A stretch of DNA of 64,000 nt from Gaiellasilicea sp963765705 (GTDB lineage Bacteria > Actinomycetota > Thermoleophilia > Gaiellales > Gaiellaceae): the NCBI GenBank assembly GCA_963765705.1, contig CAVXXJ010000002.1, positions 142,554-206,553 of the forward strand. The letters are read 5' to 3'. Below are positions 19,301 through 27,302 of this stretch, in pieces (the first letter of the stretch is position 1; every line of letters starts with the position of its first letter). Under the pieces are notes generated by a model that saw only the letters and a program-made list of their open reading frames with translations, was not told the origin of the DNA and did no database searches. The position numbers and the translations under genes are program-made.

Positions 19301-19810
19301 GAGATCGACGTCCTCGCCGTCGAACTCCCAGTACCAGTGCGAGCCGACGCCGCCGAGCACGAAGTCCGTACGGCGGCCGAGCCAATACGCGCGCTGCGTC
19401 TCGGTCGGAGGAAACGGCTCGAACTGCGCGGCCGGATCCGCTTGTACTCGGACTTCACGCGCGGCGGAGTGGTCCTTGCGCAGCGTTGCTGCGAAATCGC
19501 ACAGAGCGGGTTGCGCGAAGAGCGCCTGCAACTCGGCGCGGTAGCCCGCCCGCGCGAGCCGAGCCACAAGACGCGTCGCAAGCAGAGAATCGCCGCCGAG
19601 CGCGAAGAACGAGTCGCGGCGGTCGACGTCGGGGACCTCCAGCAGCTGCCGCCACTCACGCGCCACCGTCTGCTCGCGCGCGCCGCGCGCGACCTCACGC
19701 GTACGCCCTGCGTCGCGAGGCTCGACGAGGGCGCGGACGGCAACGCGGTCGATCTTGCCGTTGCCCGTCAAAGGAAGCGCCTCCACCTGAACCACGCGTG
19801 CGGGCACCAT
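16322..19810 (-). CDS. NRPS, downstream part: (A10)-T-Cy-A-T
   Basis: This 1,162-aa frame begins inside an adenylation domain, at the terminal A motif (LPLTGNGKIDR), so it is not a natural N-terminus. It continues the gene read at 19695-22856 after an apparent frameshift near 19860-19875. Order: carrier domain (ALGGDSLLATRLV, Ser about 75), cyclization domain with FDYIVFDALS (DxxxxDxxS), adenylation domain (FDLSVFDIFG, IWNSVPV, LALLSGDW, GGATEAAVWS; pocket D-L-F-N-L-S-L-V-W, a near-match to the cysteine code), and a final carrier domain (AVGGDSLTATRLV). It should add and heterocyclise the second cysteine, then pass the chain to the terminal NRPS, whose TTG start overlaps this stop. Confidence 0.85.
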   Translation of the reverse strand: MVPARVVQVEALPLTGNGKIDRVAVRALVEPRDAGRTREVARGAREQTVAREWRQLLEVPDVDRRDSFFALGGDSLLATRLVARLARAGYRAELQALFAQPALCDFAATLRKDHSAAREVRVQADPAAQFEPFPPTETQRAYWLGRRTDFVLGGVGSHWYWEFDGEDVDLDRLEQAWNRLVQRHGMLRAVFDDDGMQRLLPEVDHVAIRRRRVTPDAAEDALATLRDGLAHQVFDVTRWPLFELGAVSYGTRSRIAFSFDYIVFDALSIMIVFAELGRLYADPACELPPIGITFRDYALSVAGDDESAAAAREHWLAQLDTLPAAPRLPLAVEPAIVERPRFVRLAAELPADQWERIVERARRHGVTPAAVLATAYADVLARWSGSRELSLMFTRFDRHEIHPDVYGVVGDFTSLMLVSHRPVPGEPWAERVRRLQREIWTGIEHGAVSALWVLRQLARRRAGDDVTVPVVFTSALGVAPEAFLLSLPFGDYVWGLSQTPQVWLDHQVVERGGRLAYNWDAVGELFPEGMLDAMFSAYDGLLRQLASPEHDWAVATPVRLPAHMRETRARVNATAAPQRNLTLHEPFFARAESRPDATAVAWRDGELSYRELVCRARRVAALLQARGVRPGNLVGVTIPKGPAQVEAVLGVLAAGAAYVPVGVEQPAARRDRIYARAGVTHVLVEHADACGATSTGVVVGDAATMDEAPPVAVDPGALAYAIYTSGSSGEPKGVMMPHRAAANTIEDVCERLGVGAADRVLAVSALDFDLSVFDIFGLLAVGGTIVLPSEDGRREAGEWLALLDQYRVTIWNSVPVLLEMLLAHGEPARAASLRLALLSGDWIPADLPARVASAVPSCRFVALGGATEAAVWSNAFEVSGTWPGDTPIPYGYPLRNQEFRVVADDGGDCPDWVPGELWIGGAGVADGYLGDPDTTAQRFVPADGRRWYRTADIGRYRPDGVLEFLGRADEQVKLRGHRIELGEIEAALAAYPLVGAAAVVALGNPVERLAAYVVPVGAELDVGAVAADLRARLPVTMIPATIEAIDHLPLNANAKVDRVALRRMAETERSRARTAAPESALEEAVAELWQELLGIESVGRDDSFFAVGGDSLTATRLVAELRRLHGVELTLREILAAPTVADVAALLEERALREHAYEKGVV

Positions 19811-22800
19811 CGGCGGCGGAAGCCGTTCCGCCGCGAACGTGCGCAGCGCGTCCGCCGCGATCGGAGCCGGCTGCGACGACGACCGCCTCGAGCTGCCGGC
19901 CGCTCGCGTCGAGCGTCGCTACCGCCCGCTTAACCTGTGGATGCTGCGCGAGAACCGCCTCGATCTCCCCCAGCTCGATCCGGTGCCCGCGAAGCTTGAT
20001 CTGGAAGTCGTCGCGGCCGAGGAACTCGATCGTGCCGTCGGGCCAGTAGCGCGCGAGGTCACCGGTCCGGTACCAGCGCTGCCCTTCCCAGTCGACGAAT
20101 CGTTCCGCGGTGCGGCCGGCGTCGCCCTGGTAGCCGCGTGCGACTCCCGCGCCGCCGATCCACAGCTCGCCCGGTACCCAGTCTGGGCGGTCCTGGCCGC
20201 GCGTGTTGACGACGCGGCAGCGGACGTTCCGGAGCGGCGTGCCGTACGGAATGGTTCGCCAGCTCACCGGAACCTCTACCGGCGCGTCGCAGACTGTCGA
20301 ATGGATCGCAGTCTCGGTCGTGCCGCCTAAGGCGAGAAAGCGGCAGCCGGGCCGCGCGCGTTCGAGCCGGTGGCGCAAGTCGACGGTGACCCAGTCGCCG
20401 CCGAGCAGCACGGCGCGCAGACTCAGCTCGGCCCGCTCTTCGTCGAGTGCAGCCAGCAGCATGTCGAGCAGCGCCGGCACGCAGTTGAGGACCGTCACGC
20501 GGTGGCGGCGCATCAGCCGCGCCCACGCGTGCGCGTCGCGACGTTCGCCGTCGCCGACAGCGACAACGCCGGCGCCGGCCGCGAGCATTCCGAAGACGTC
20601 GTAGACCGACAGGTCGAACTCGAGTGCCGAGAGGGCGAGCACGCGGTCAGCGGGACCGATCGCCAGCCGCTCGTTCAAGTCGTCGATCGTGTTCACGGCG
20701 GCGCGGTGGCTGACGACGACGCCCTTTGGCATCCCGGTCGAGCCGGACGTGAACATGACGTATGCGTTCATCTCGTGCCAGACGCTCACGGGCGTGCTAA
20801 GCGGATCGCCGCCGCGAAGCTCCTCGACCGACAGCGCCTCGACCTTCCCATGACCCGACCCTGCGCCGGTTCCCGTGACCGCGAAGCGGACGCCCGCGGT
20901 CGAGTACATGAGCTCGCGCCGTATCGGCGGCTGGTCGACGCCGACTGGGACGTACACGCCTCCAGCCGCCAGGATTCCCAAAACGGCCTCGACCTGTGCA
21001 TGCCCCTTCGGCAGCGTGATCCCGACCGGCTCGCCGGGGCGAACTCCGCGCGCGGCGAGCGCGCCGGCGATGGCGAGTGCGCGTTGCGCAAGCGCGCCGT
21101 AGGTCAGGGCCCCGTCCTCGCCCCAGATGAAGGCGGGCGCATCCGGTGTCGCTCGCGCGTGCGCGAAGAACCGCTCGTGAAGCAGCGCGCCGCTCTCCGG
21201 TGCCGTCGTCGCATTGACGCGTCCCCGCACGGCCCGCTGTTCTTCCGGCAGGTCTATCGCCGCCGGCGCCTCCCAGCTCGAACCCGGATCGGCCAGACCG
21301 TCCAGGAGCTGGCCGTACGCCGCGAACATCGCTTCGACGACGCCCTCTGCAAGCAGACCCTCGACGACGTCCCAGTTCAGGAGCAGCCCGCCGTCGAGCT
21401 CCGTCACCTGGTGATCGAGCCAGACCTGCGGAGTCTGTGAGATCGTCCAGCCCGGCTCTCCGAACTGCGCACACACGTCCGCGTCGAAGAGCTCGCCGAG
21501 GCTGAGCGCGCTCGTGAAGACGACAGGGGCTGCGATAGCCCGGCCGTGGTGACGCGCGAGGTCACGCAGGACGTCCACGCCGGAGTACGCGGCGTGGTCG
21601 ATGTCCCGGTGCAGTTGCTCTTGAATCGCGCGTGCGCGCTCGGCGAACGTCGCTTCGCGCGTTGTATCGACCTCGAGGAGCACGAGGCTCGTGAAGTCCC
21701 CGACGATGCTCGCTGCGTCCGGGTGGATGGGCGAGCGGTCGTACAACGGGAGGTTCAGGAGGAAGCGCGGCTGCGCGCTCCACGCCGCGACAGCCTCCGA
21801 GAACGCAGTCAAGAACGTCGTCGCGAGCGTGATGCCGTGCGCGGCCGCGTACTGAGTCAGCCGCCCGCGGACGTCGCCATCGAGACTTCGGTACAACCGC
21901 CGCACGCGTGGGTGCTCGACCGTCTCCGGCGCGCGCGCGAGTGGAAGCTCCGGCCCGGCCGGAAGCTCGGCTAGCCGCTCACGCCAGTACGCGCGGCCGC
22001 GCTCGCGGTCGCGCACGTACGCGCTCGATTGCTCGCGGTCCGCGAGGTATCGCGCGAAGTCGTAGTTGAGGTCGCGCAACGGCTCGGCAGGCCGCGCGTA
22101 GAGCCGCGCGAGGTCTGCGAGCAGGATCCGGAAGCTCGTCGCGTCGGCGACGAGCATGTCGATGTCGACGTGGACTCGTGTGCGCCCCTCGGGCAGTAAC
22201 GACAGCTGGACGTCGAAGACCTGGCCCTCCTCCACCGCAAGGCGCCGGTGCGAGAGCCGCTCGCGGATCGCGTCGAGCTCAGAATCGGCCGCCGCGCCCG
22301 CGCCGCGCAGATCGTGCGTCGTGAGCCCGGCCCAGCGCCCCGCCGGCTCGATCACCTGGCGGCCGTCGTCGCGGAAGCGCGCGCGGAGCATGCCGTGTCT
22401 TTCGACGGCGGCGCGCACGGCGCGCTCGAGCGCCTGCGGATCGACGCCGAGCCCGTCGAACTCGCAGTAGAAGTGGGCGCCGACACCTCCGAGCACCTGC
22501 GCATCGCCTCTCCCGACCAAGTACGCATGCTGGATCGGCGTCAGGTCGAACGGCGCGCCTTCCGCCGGCTCCCCGGGCCGAGTCGCATCCTGCTCGACCG
22601 GGACCGCGCCGGCCTCCTGCGCGAGCCTCGCCCATGCCGCGAGCGTGGGCTCGGCGACGAGGTCGGCGAACTTCAACTCGACGCCGTACACCCGCCACTG
22701 GCTCGCGAGCGTCATGATCCGTACCGAGTCGAGACCGAGCGACAGGAGATTCGCCTCGTCGGCGACGTCGGTGGGATCCGTCTCGAGCAGCCTCGCCACA

Positions 22801-22856
22801 TCGGCGCGCATCGCCGCCGGCGTCAGAGTCTCCAAGGCGGTCGCGGCGGCGTCCAT
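19695..22856 (-). CDS. NRPS, upstream part: T(ArCP-like)-Cy-A, frameshifted at its C-terminus
   Basis: The start at 22856 has GGAGGT 5 nt upstream. Residues 1-90 are a carrier domain (NLLSLGLDSVRIMTLASQW, Ser44) like the aryl carrier domains opening HMWP2 and PchE. A cyclization domain follows with DMLVADATS (233-241), then an adenylation domain with FDLSVYDVFG, VLNCVPA, VLLGGDW and GGTTETAIHS. Its pocket reads D-L-Y-N-L-G-L-I-H, eight residues as in the Cys code but Gly/His as in the Thr code. After about residue 994 the frame turns into low-complexity Arg-rich sequence while the true continuation appears in another frame (16322-19810). One surplus nucleotide near 19860-19875 explains this. 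The intact protein would be T-Cy-A-T-Cy-A-T. Confidence 0.85.
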   Translation of the reverse strand: MDAAATALETLTPAAMRADVARLLETDPTDVADEANLLSLGLDSVRIMTLASQWRVYGVELKFADLVAEPTLAAWARLAQEAGAVPVEQDATRPGEPAEGAPFDLTPIQHAYLVGRGDAQVLGGVGAHFYCEFDGLGVDPQALERAVRAAVERHGMLRARFRDDGRQVIEPAGRWAGLTTHDLRGAGAAADSELDAIRERLSHRRLAVEEGQVFDVQLSLLPEGRTRVHVDIDMLVADATSFRILLADLARLYARPAEPLRDLNYDFARYLADREQSSAYVRDRERGRAYWRERLAELPAGPELPLARAPETVEHPRVRRLYRSLDGDVRGRLTQYAAAHGITLATTFLTAFSEAVAAWSAQPRFLLNLPLYDRSPIHPDAASIVGDFTSLVLLEVDTTREATFAERARAIQEQLHRDIDHAAYSGVDVLRDLARHHGRAIAAPVVFTSALSLGELFDADVCAQFGEPGWTISQTPQVWLDHQVTELDGGLLLNWDVVEGLLAEGVVEAMFAAYGQLLDGLADPGSSWEAPAAIDLPEEQRAVRGRVNATTAPESGALLHERFFAHARATPDAPAFIWGEDGALTYGALAQRALAIAGALAARGVRPGEPVGITLPKGHAQVEAVLGILAAGGVYVPVGVDQPPIRRELMYSTAGVRFAVTGTGAGSGHGKVEALSVEELRGGDPLSTPVSVWHEMNAYVMFTSGSTGMPKGVVVSHRAAVNTIDDLNERLAIGPADRVLALSALEFDLSVYDVFGMLAAGAGVVAVGDGERRDAHAWARLMRRHRVTVLNCVPALLDMLLAALDEERAELSLRAVLLGGDWVTVDLRHRLERARPGCRFLALGGTTETAIHSTVCDAPVEVPVSWRTIPYGTPLRNVRCRVVNTRGQDRPDWVPGELWIGGAGVARGYQGDAGRTAERFVDWEGQRWYRTGDLARYWPDGTIEFLGRDDFQIKLRGHRIELGEIEAVLAQHPQVKRAVATLDASGRQLEAVVVAAGSDRGGRAAHVRGGTASAADGARTRGSGGGASFDGQRQDRPRCRPRPRRASRRRAYA

Positions 22857-22892
22857 GTCGACCTCCCCGCCGCTACGCCGCGGCGACCCGGA

Positions 22893-23198
22893 TCACGACG
22901 TCTCCCCCGAGGCGCGTTCGCGCATCTCCGTCACGACGTGATCGATGACCTGCTGGACAGTGGTGATCGCCCGCGCCGCCTCTTCCGTGATCGGCAGGAG
23001 GTCGAACTCGTCCTCGAGCGTGAAGGCAAGCTCGAGGAGCGCGAGCGAATGGAACTCGAGCTCTTCGATGAGGCTCGCTCCGTCGCGAACCTCGGCGTCC
23101 CTGTTCGGGGCCAGCTCCGCGACGATCGCGCGGATCGTGCCCTCGACTTCCTCGCGCCCCCGCCCGCCGAGGTCCTGACCTTCGCGCGCGTCAAGCAT
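22893..23198 (-). CDS. acyl carrier protein
   Basis: This 101-aa four-helix carrier protein has the prosthetic-group serine in ELEFHSLALLELAFTLEDEF; the usual Asp before Ser is His, as in some actinobacterial carrier proteins. The start at 23198 is preceded by GGGAGG at 5-nt spacing and overlaps the end of the acyl-AMP ligase gene by 8 nt. It lies 36 nt upstream of the first NRPS gene. Tight coupling to the ligase suggests that the ligase loads this carrier, which then hands the acyl group to the first Cy domain or to the NRPS N-terminal carrier. Confidence 0.88.
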   Translation of the reverse strand: MLDAREGQDLGGRGREEVEGTIRAIVAELAPNRDAEVRDGASLIEELEFHSLALLELAFTLEDEFDLLPITEEAARAITTVQQVIDHVVTEMRERASGETS

Positions 23199-24831
23199 CG
23201 TCGCCTCCCCTGGTCGTCGTTACGAGTGCACGTGGGCGCGCGGGCCGCAGAGGCAGCATCAGCCGCGGTGCGTCGCGCTCCCAGAGTTCTCGGCGCTTCG
23301 TCTTGCCGCTCGTCGTTCGCGGAATGGATCCCTTTGGGACCACCGCGACGAGCGTGTCGAGGTCGGGCAGTCGTACCCGCACGAGTGCGGCTGCACGCTC
23401 CGCCGAGTCCGGCTCCGCGCCTTCGAGTACAACGAGCGCCGTCGGCGCGTCGCCGCGGTAGCCGAACGCGACCGCCAGCCGGCGCGGCGGAAAGCCACCG
23501 GCCACGAGCTCCGCCTCGACGTCCTCCGCGAGGATGGTGATGCCGCGGATCTTCAACCCATCGCCGAGGCGGCCGAGCACGAACACCTCACCGTCCAGCA
23601 TGAACCCTGCGTCGCCCGTGTACAGCCCGCCGTCTACGAAACGCGTGAGCGACGCCGACTCTTCGCCGCCGAGATAACCGGCCGCCAGGGCGGGAGTGCG
23701 AACTGCCAACTCCCCCACTTCGCCCTCCGCAAGAGGCTTCCCCGCGACGCCGACGACCTGTACCGCGACACCCGGAAGCGGCCTTCCGCTGCCGGCGACG
23801 GCCGCCGCTCCCTGGGCAGCCGCCGCGGCGCGCCAGCTTTCGCCGACCGGCACTCCCGTCACGGCCAGAGTCGCCTCGGCCAGCCCGTACGCCGGACACA
23901 ACGTGGTGCTGCGGAAGCCTGCGGGCGCCAATAGCTCCTCGAACCTCGCCAGCGCGGCCGGCTGCAAACGCTCGGCGCCGACGATGAGGGCGCGCCAGTT
24001 CGAGAAATCGAGCCCGGTGAGCGCGTCGGCAGCGACACGCCGGACGACGTGCGCGAGCGCGAACGCAGGGACCGCACCCAACGATGCGCCCTCGACCGCG
24101 AAGCAGCGCAGCCATCTCAGCGGGTCGCGAACGAAGTCCTCCGGTTGCATGAGGTAGACGTCGCTTCCGTTCACGAACGGAGTCAGCAGGCAGCCGATCA
24201 GCCCCATGTCGTGATGTACGGGCAACCACGTCGCCGTCGCATCGTCGACGGTCATCCCGAGCCACGTCCGGATCGCACCGATGTTCCACTCGAGCGCACC
24301 GCGCGACAGTCGGACGCCGCGCGCGCTGCCGCTCGAGCCGGACGTGAACTGGAGCAGCGCCACACGATCGTCCGACAGACGACGCGCGGCTGTCTTCGCC
24401 CGGTCGGCGACGAGCTCCGCCGGTGCGGCGACCGCCACGCCGGCGGCTGCGGCCGCGGGTTCAACGGCCGCGCGAAGCGCGTCGTCGGCAACCACGACAC
24501 GCGGCGACGCCAGCGCGATCGCGCCGCGGAGCTCGCGTGCGTAGGCCGCCGGATCGCGAAAGAGAACGGGCGGCGCGAGCGGAGCCGGTGTGCCGCCTGC
24601 GAGAAGCGCACCGAGGAGCGAGGTCAGGAAATCGGGACCACCGCGCTGGGCGATACAGACGACGTCGCCACGTCCGACGCCGGCATCCGCCAGCGCGCAC
24701 GCGCGGACTCGCGCAGCGGCCGCAACGTCAGCGTACGAGGTGAATGCCCAGGACCCGTCGGCTAGGGCACTGCGTATTCCCCGCTCCTGCGGAGCGCACT
24801 CGACCGCGGCGAGCAGAGAACCGGGCTCCAC
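23191..24831 (-). CDS. fatty-acyl-AMP ligase (FAAL family), starter activation
   Basis: This 546-aa adenylate-forming enzyme has the P-loop LLQFTSGSSGSARGVRLS, the FAAL hallmark WLPVHHDMGLIG, CPAYGLAEATLAVTG, and the C-terminal catalytic lysine in RTTSGKTKR. FAALs activate fatty or other carboxylic acids as adenylates and transfer them to an acyl carrier protein, not CoA. It heads the NRPS operon and is followed by a carrier-protein gene. A GTG start at 24831 is chosen because the hexamer TAGGAT lies exactly 6 nt upstream, as for several other genes here. A fatty-acyl starter would differ from the aryl starter of pyochelin and yersiniabactin. Confidence 0.85.
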   Translation of the reverse strand: MEPGSLLAAVECAPQERGIRSALADGSWAFTSYADVAAAARVRACALADAGVGRGDVVCIAQRGGPDFLTSLLGALLAGGTPAPLAPPVLFRDPAAYARELRGAIALASPRVVVADDALRAAVEPAAAAAGVAVAAPAELVADRAKTAARRLSDDRVALLQFTSGSSGSARGVRLSRGALEWNIGAIRTWLGMTVDDATATWLPVHHDMGLIGCLLTPFVNGSDVYLMQPEDFVRDPLRWLRCFAVEGASLGAVPAFALAHVVRRVAADALTGLDFSNWRALIVGAERLQPAALARFEELLAPAGFRSTTLCPAYGLAEATLAVTGVPVGESWRAAAAAQGAAAVAGSGRPLPGVAVQVVGVAGKPLAEGEVGELAVRTPALAAGYLGGEESASLTRFVDGGLYTGDAGFMLDGEVFVLGRLGDGLKIRGITILAEDVEAELVAGGFPPRRLAVAFGYRGDAPTALVVLEGAEPDSAERAAALVRVRLPDLDTLVAVVPKGSIPRTTSGKTKRRELWERDAPRLMLPLRPARPRALVTTTRGGDDA

Positions 24832-24837
24832 CGGCGA

Positions 24838-24843
24838 ATCCTA
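24838..24843 (-). promoter_or_regulatory. candidate -10 hexamer for leaderless transcription of the NRPS operon
   Basis: TAGGAT (minus strand) ends 6 nt before the GTG of the acyl-AMP ligase, so the predicted transcript begins at or next to the start codon. No Shine-Dalgarno sequence is present. The same arrangement recurs at several other genes in the window. Confidence 0.5.
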
Positions 24844-24863
24844 ACTCGCGGAATCCGGCGCCA

Positions 24864-25826
24864 CTAGGGCTTGCCGCCGCAGCGCGGCGCGTGGGCGTCC
24901 GCGACGGCCTCGTCGATCCGCCTCAGCGTCGCGTCGTCGAGCCGGACGCCGGACGCGCCCACGTTCTCGTCAAGCTGCTCCGGCGACGTGGCGCCGACGA
25001 GCACCGACGCCACGACCGGCTTCCGCAGGACCCAGGCCAGCGCGAGCTGCGCTGTCGTCAGGCCGACCTCGAGCGCGATCTCGGTCAGCCGCACAACGCG
25101 CTTCAGAACGGCCTCGTCAAGCGTGTCGCCCATCGTCCGCCCTCTCGTTAACGCCGCGCGGGACCGCGCCGGCGGCGGCGCCGCCGGCGCGTACTTGCCG
25201 GTCAGTACGCCCTGCTCAAGCGGCTGCCAGCACAGCTGGCCGATTCCGGCCGAAGCGCAGACCGGAAAGATCTCCGCCTCGGCATCACGCGTGAGGACTG
25301 AGTACCGCGGCTGGCTGGAGGCGAAGCGGACGACGTGCGACACCTCGACCGCGCGGCGAATCTGCTCGGCGTTCCATTCGCTGAAGCCGATCTCCCTGAC
25401 CTTCCCTTGTCTTTTCAATTCGGCAAGGGCCTCCATGGTTTCCTCGAGCGGCGTCGAGTTGTCGAACCGGTGACACTGGTAGAGGTCGATGTAGTCCGTG
25501 CCGAGCCGAGCGAGCGATGCGTCGCACTGCTTGAAGACCTGCGCGGCCGAGAGGCCCATGTCGGTTCGAGACATTGGAAAAAAGACCTTCGTCGCGAGCA
25601 CGTACGACGAGCGGTCGAGGTGGCGCAGAGCGCGGCCGAGGAACGACTCGGCCTCGCCGCGGCCGTAGACGTTCGCAGTGTCGAAGAGCGTGATCCCGAG
25701 ATCCACGGCCCGCTGGATGCAAGCTCGGCTTTGCTCATACGCCAGCCGGTCGCCGTACGTCAGCCAGGAGCCGAGGCCGAGCTCCGAAACGATGAGGCCG
25801 CTTTCACCGAGGCGCCGGTGCTCCAC
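24864..25826 (-). CDS. aldo/keto reductase (AKR, Kv-beta/YghZ-like)
   Basis: This 320-aa TIM-barrel oxidoreductase shows LGLGSWLTYG, ITLFDTANVYGRGEAESFLG (catalytic Asp and Tyr), YVLATKVFF (catalytic Lys), TDYIDLYQCHRFD (His) and late cofactor residues VLVGATSPEQLDENV. AKRs reduce carbonyls with NADPH. The conserved part begins at GTG 25826, which overlaps the end of the LLM monooxygenase gene by 23 nt, so both are probably co-expressed on the minus strand. The physiological substrate is unknown. A tailoring role is inferred from location. Confidence 0.85.
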   Translation of the reverse strand: MEHRRLGESGLIVSELGLGSWLTYGDRLAYEQSRACIQRAVDLGITLFDTANVYGRGEAESFLGRALRHLDRSSYVLATKVFFPMSRTDMGLSAAQVFKQCDASLARLGTDYIDLYQCHRFDNSTPLEETMEALAELKRQGKVREIGFSEWNAEQIRRAVEVSHVVRFASSQPRYSVLTRDAEAEIFPVCASAGIGQLCWQPLEQGVLTGKYAPAAPPPARSRAALTRGRTMGDTLDEAVLKRVVRLTEIALEVGLTTAQLALAWVLRKPVVASVLVGATSPEQLDENVGASGVRLDDATLRRIDEAVADAHAPRCGGKP

Positions 25827-27195
25827 CCGCTCTCCGCTCCGCTTGCCACTCGACGCCGTAACGCGAGCGGCCGGCACCGTAGTAGCGCTCGCGCAGCGTG
25901 CGCTCTGCCGGGTCGTAGCTCGTGCGAACGAGGCCGCGCCGCTGCAACTCGGGTACCAGAAGCTCGCAGATGTCGTCGATTCCGGCGGACGGCGGGCACG
26001 GGAAGAGGTTGAAGCCGTCGATGTCGGCGAACTCGAGCCACTCCTCCATCCGGTCTGCGATCTGCGCGGGAGTGCCGAAGAGCGTCAGGCGGTCGAAGCG
26101 ATGCGGCCGCCTGGGCGTCGCCACGTACTCGCGGAGGTCGCGGAGGGTCCAATCACGTGCCGGCGCTACCTCACCCAGGAAGCCGAGAATACCGCGGCCG
26201 TCGTGCGTGATGATGTCGCTGACGGGCGTGTCGTCGCCGTGCGCCGCGAGGTCGACGCCGGTCCAGCCGCACCATTTCGCGAGAAGGCCGCCTGGGCTCG
26301 CGAGCCGGACGAATGCCTCCGCCTTCTGCTCCGCTTCCTCGTCGGTTGCGCCGACGATGACGGGCATTCCTTGAAGGACCCTGAGCGCGCGCGGATCGCG
26401 CCCGTGCGCCTCGGCGAGCTCCCGCAGCCGCGCGACCCGCGGCGCGCCCTTCCGGGGCCCCGAGAGCGTCACGAAGACCACCTCGGCCCACCGCGCTGCG
26501 AACTCCACGCCTCGCGGCGAAGCGCCCGCCTGGTGGAGAACGGGCGTCCGCTGCGGTGACGGCTCGCAGACGTGCGGGGTCAACAGGCGGAACCACCGAC
26601 CGGAGTGCTCGATCCGGCGCACCTGTGCCGGGTCCGTCAGCGTGTCGTTCGCCGCATCGAGAACGACCGCGCCGTCGCCCCAGCTCTTCTCCCACAGAGC
26701 GAGCACCACTTCCATGTACTCGTCGGCGCGGTCGTAGCGGTCGTCGTGGTCGGCCTGGGTGCCGAGGCCCATCTTCTCGGCCAGGCGGAGGTCGGAGGTC
26801 ACGATGTTCCAGCCGATGCGGCCGCCTGTCAGGTGGTCGAGCGTCGAGAACAGCCGCGCGCACTGGAACGGCTGTGCGTAGGACAGGCAGTAGGTGACGG
26901 CGAAGCCGAGGTGCTTCGTCGCCGCCGCGAGCGCAGGAACCACGAGCACTGGATCGATCGACGGGACGTGGAGCCCGTGGCGAACAGCGCGGTCGGGCGA
27001 GCCGCCGTACGACTCGTAGATGCCCTGAAAGTCGGCGAAAAAGAGTGCATCGATGCACGCCTCCTCGAGACGGCACGCCACGTCCGTCCAGTGGTCGAGC
27101 GTGCGGTAGCCGTGCGCGCTGCGATCCTCCTCATGGCGCCACATACCCTCGAAGATCGGAGACGGGATCGTCTGTGTGAGGACGTTCAGGTGCAT
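25804..27195 (-). CDS. LLM-class flavin-dependent monooxygenase (NtaA/SnaA/DszA type)
   Basis: This 463-aa protein has the subgroup features: DALFFADFQGIYESYGGS, VPSIDPVLVVPALAAATKHL, ARLFSTLDHLTGGRIGWNIV and the AEVVFVT strand. These two-component monooxygenases use FMNH2 delivered by a separate reductase to attack sulfur, nitrogen or carbonyl substrates. No flavin reductase gene was recognised in the window. The ATG at 27195 fits the family start; upstream codons are not family-like. A hexamer TAGAGT lies 13 nt upstream on the minus strand. Divergent to the P450 at 27303. Confidence 0.85.
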   Translation of the reverse strand: MHLNVLTQTIPSPIFEGMWRHEEDRSAHGYRTLDHWTDVACRLEEACIDALFFADFQGIYESYGGSPDRAVRHGLHVPSIDPVLVVPALAAATKHLGFAVTYCLSYAQPFQCARLFSTLDHLTGGRIGWNIVTSDLRLAEKMGLGTQADHDDRYDRADEYMEVVLALWEKSWGDGAVVLDAANDTLTDPAQVRRIEHSGRWFRLLTPHVCEPSPQRTPVLHQAGASPRGVEFAARWAEVVFVTLSGPRKGAPRVARLRELAEAHGRDPRALRVLQGMPVIVGATDEEAEQKAEAFVRLASPGGLLAKWCGWTGVDLAAHGDDTPVSDIITHDGRGILGFLGEVAPARDWTLRDLREYVATPRRPHRFDRLTLFGTPAQIADRMEEWLEFADIDGFNLFPCPPSAGIDDICELLVPELQRRGLVRTSYDPAERTLRERYYGAGRSRYGVEWQAERRAGGAPAPR

Positions 27196-27302
27196 CACAT
27201 TGCCAGCGACTCTACAACCGCAGCGCCGAGAAACAAGCCTGCCGGCCACACCGGGCGCCGCCGCCGTTGCGCCCGTCGCCTGCGGCGCTCATCATCGGTC
27301 TG

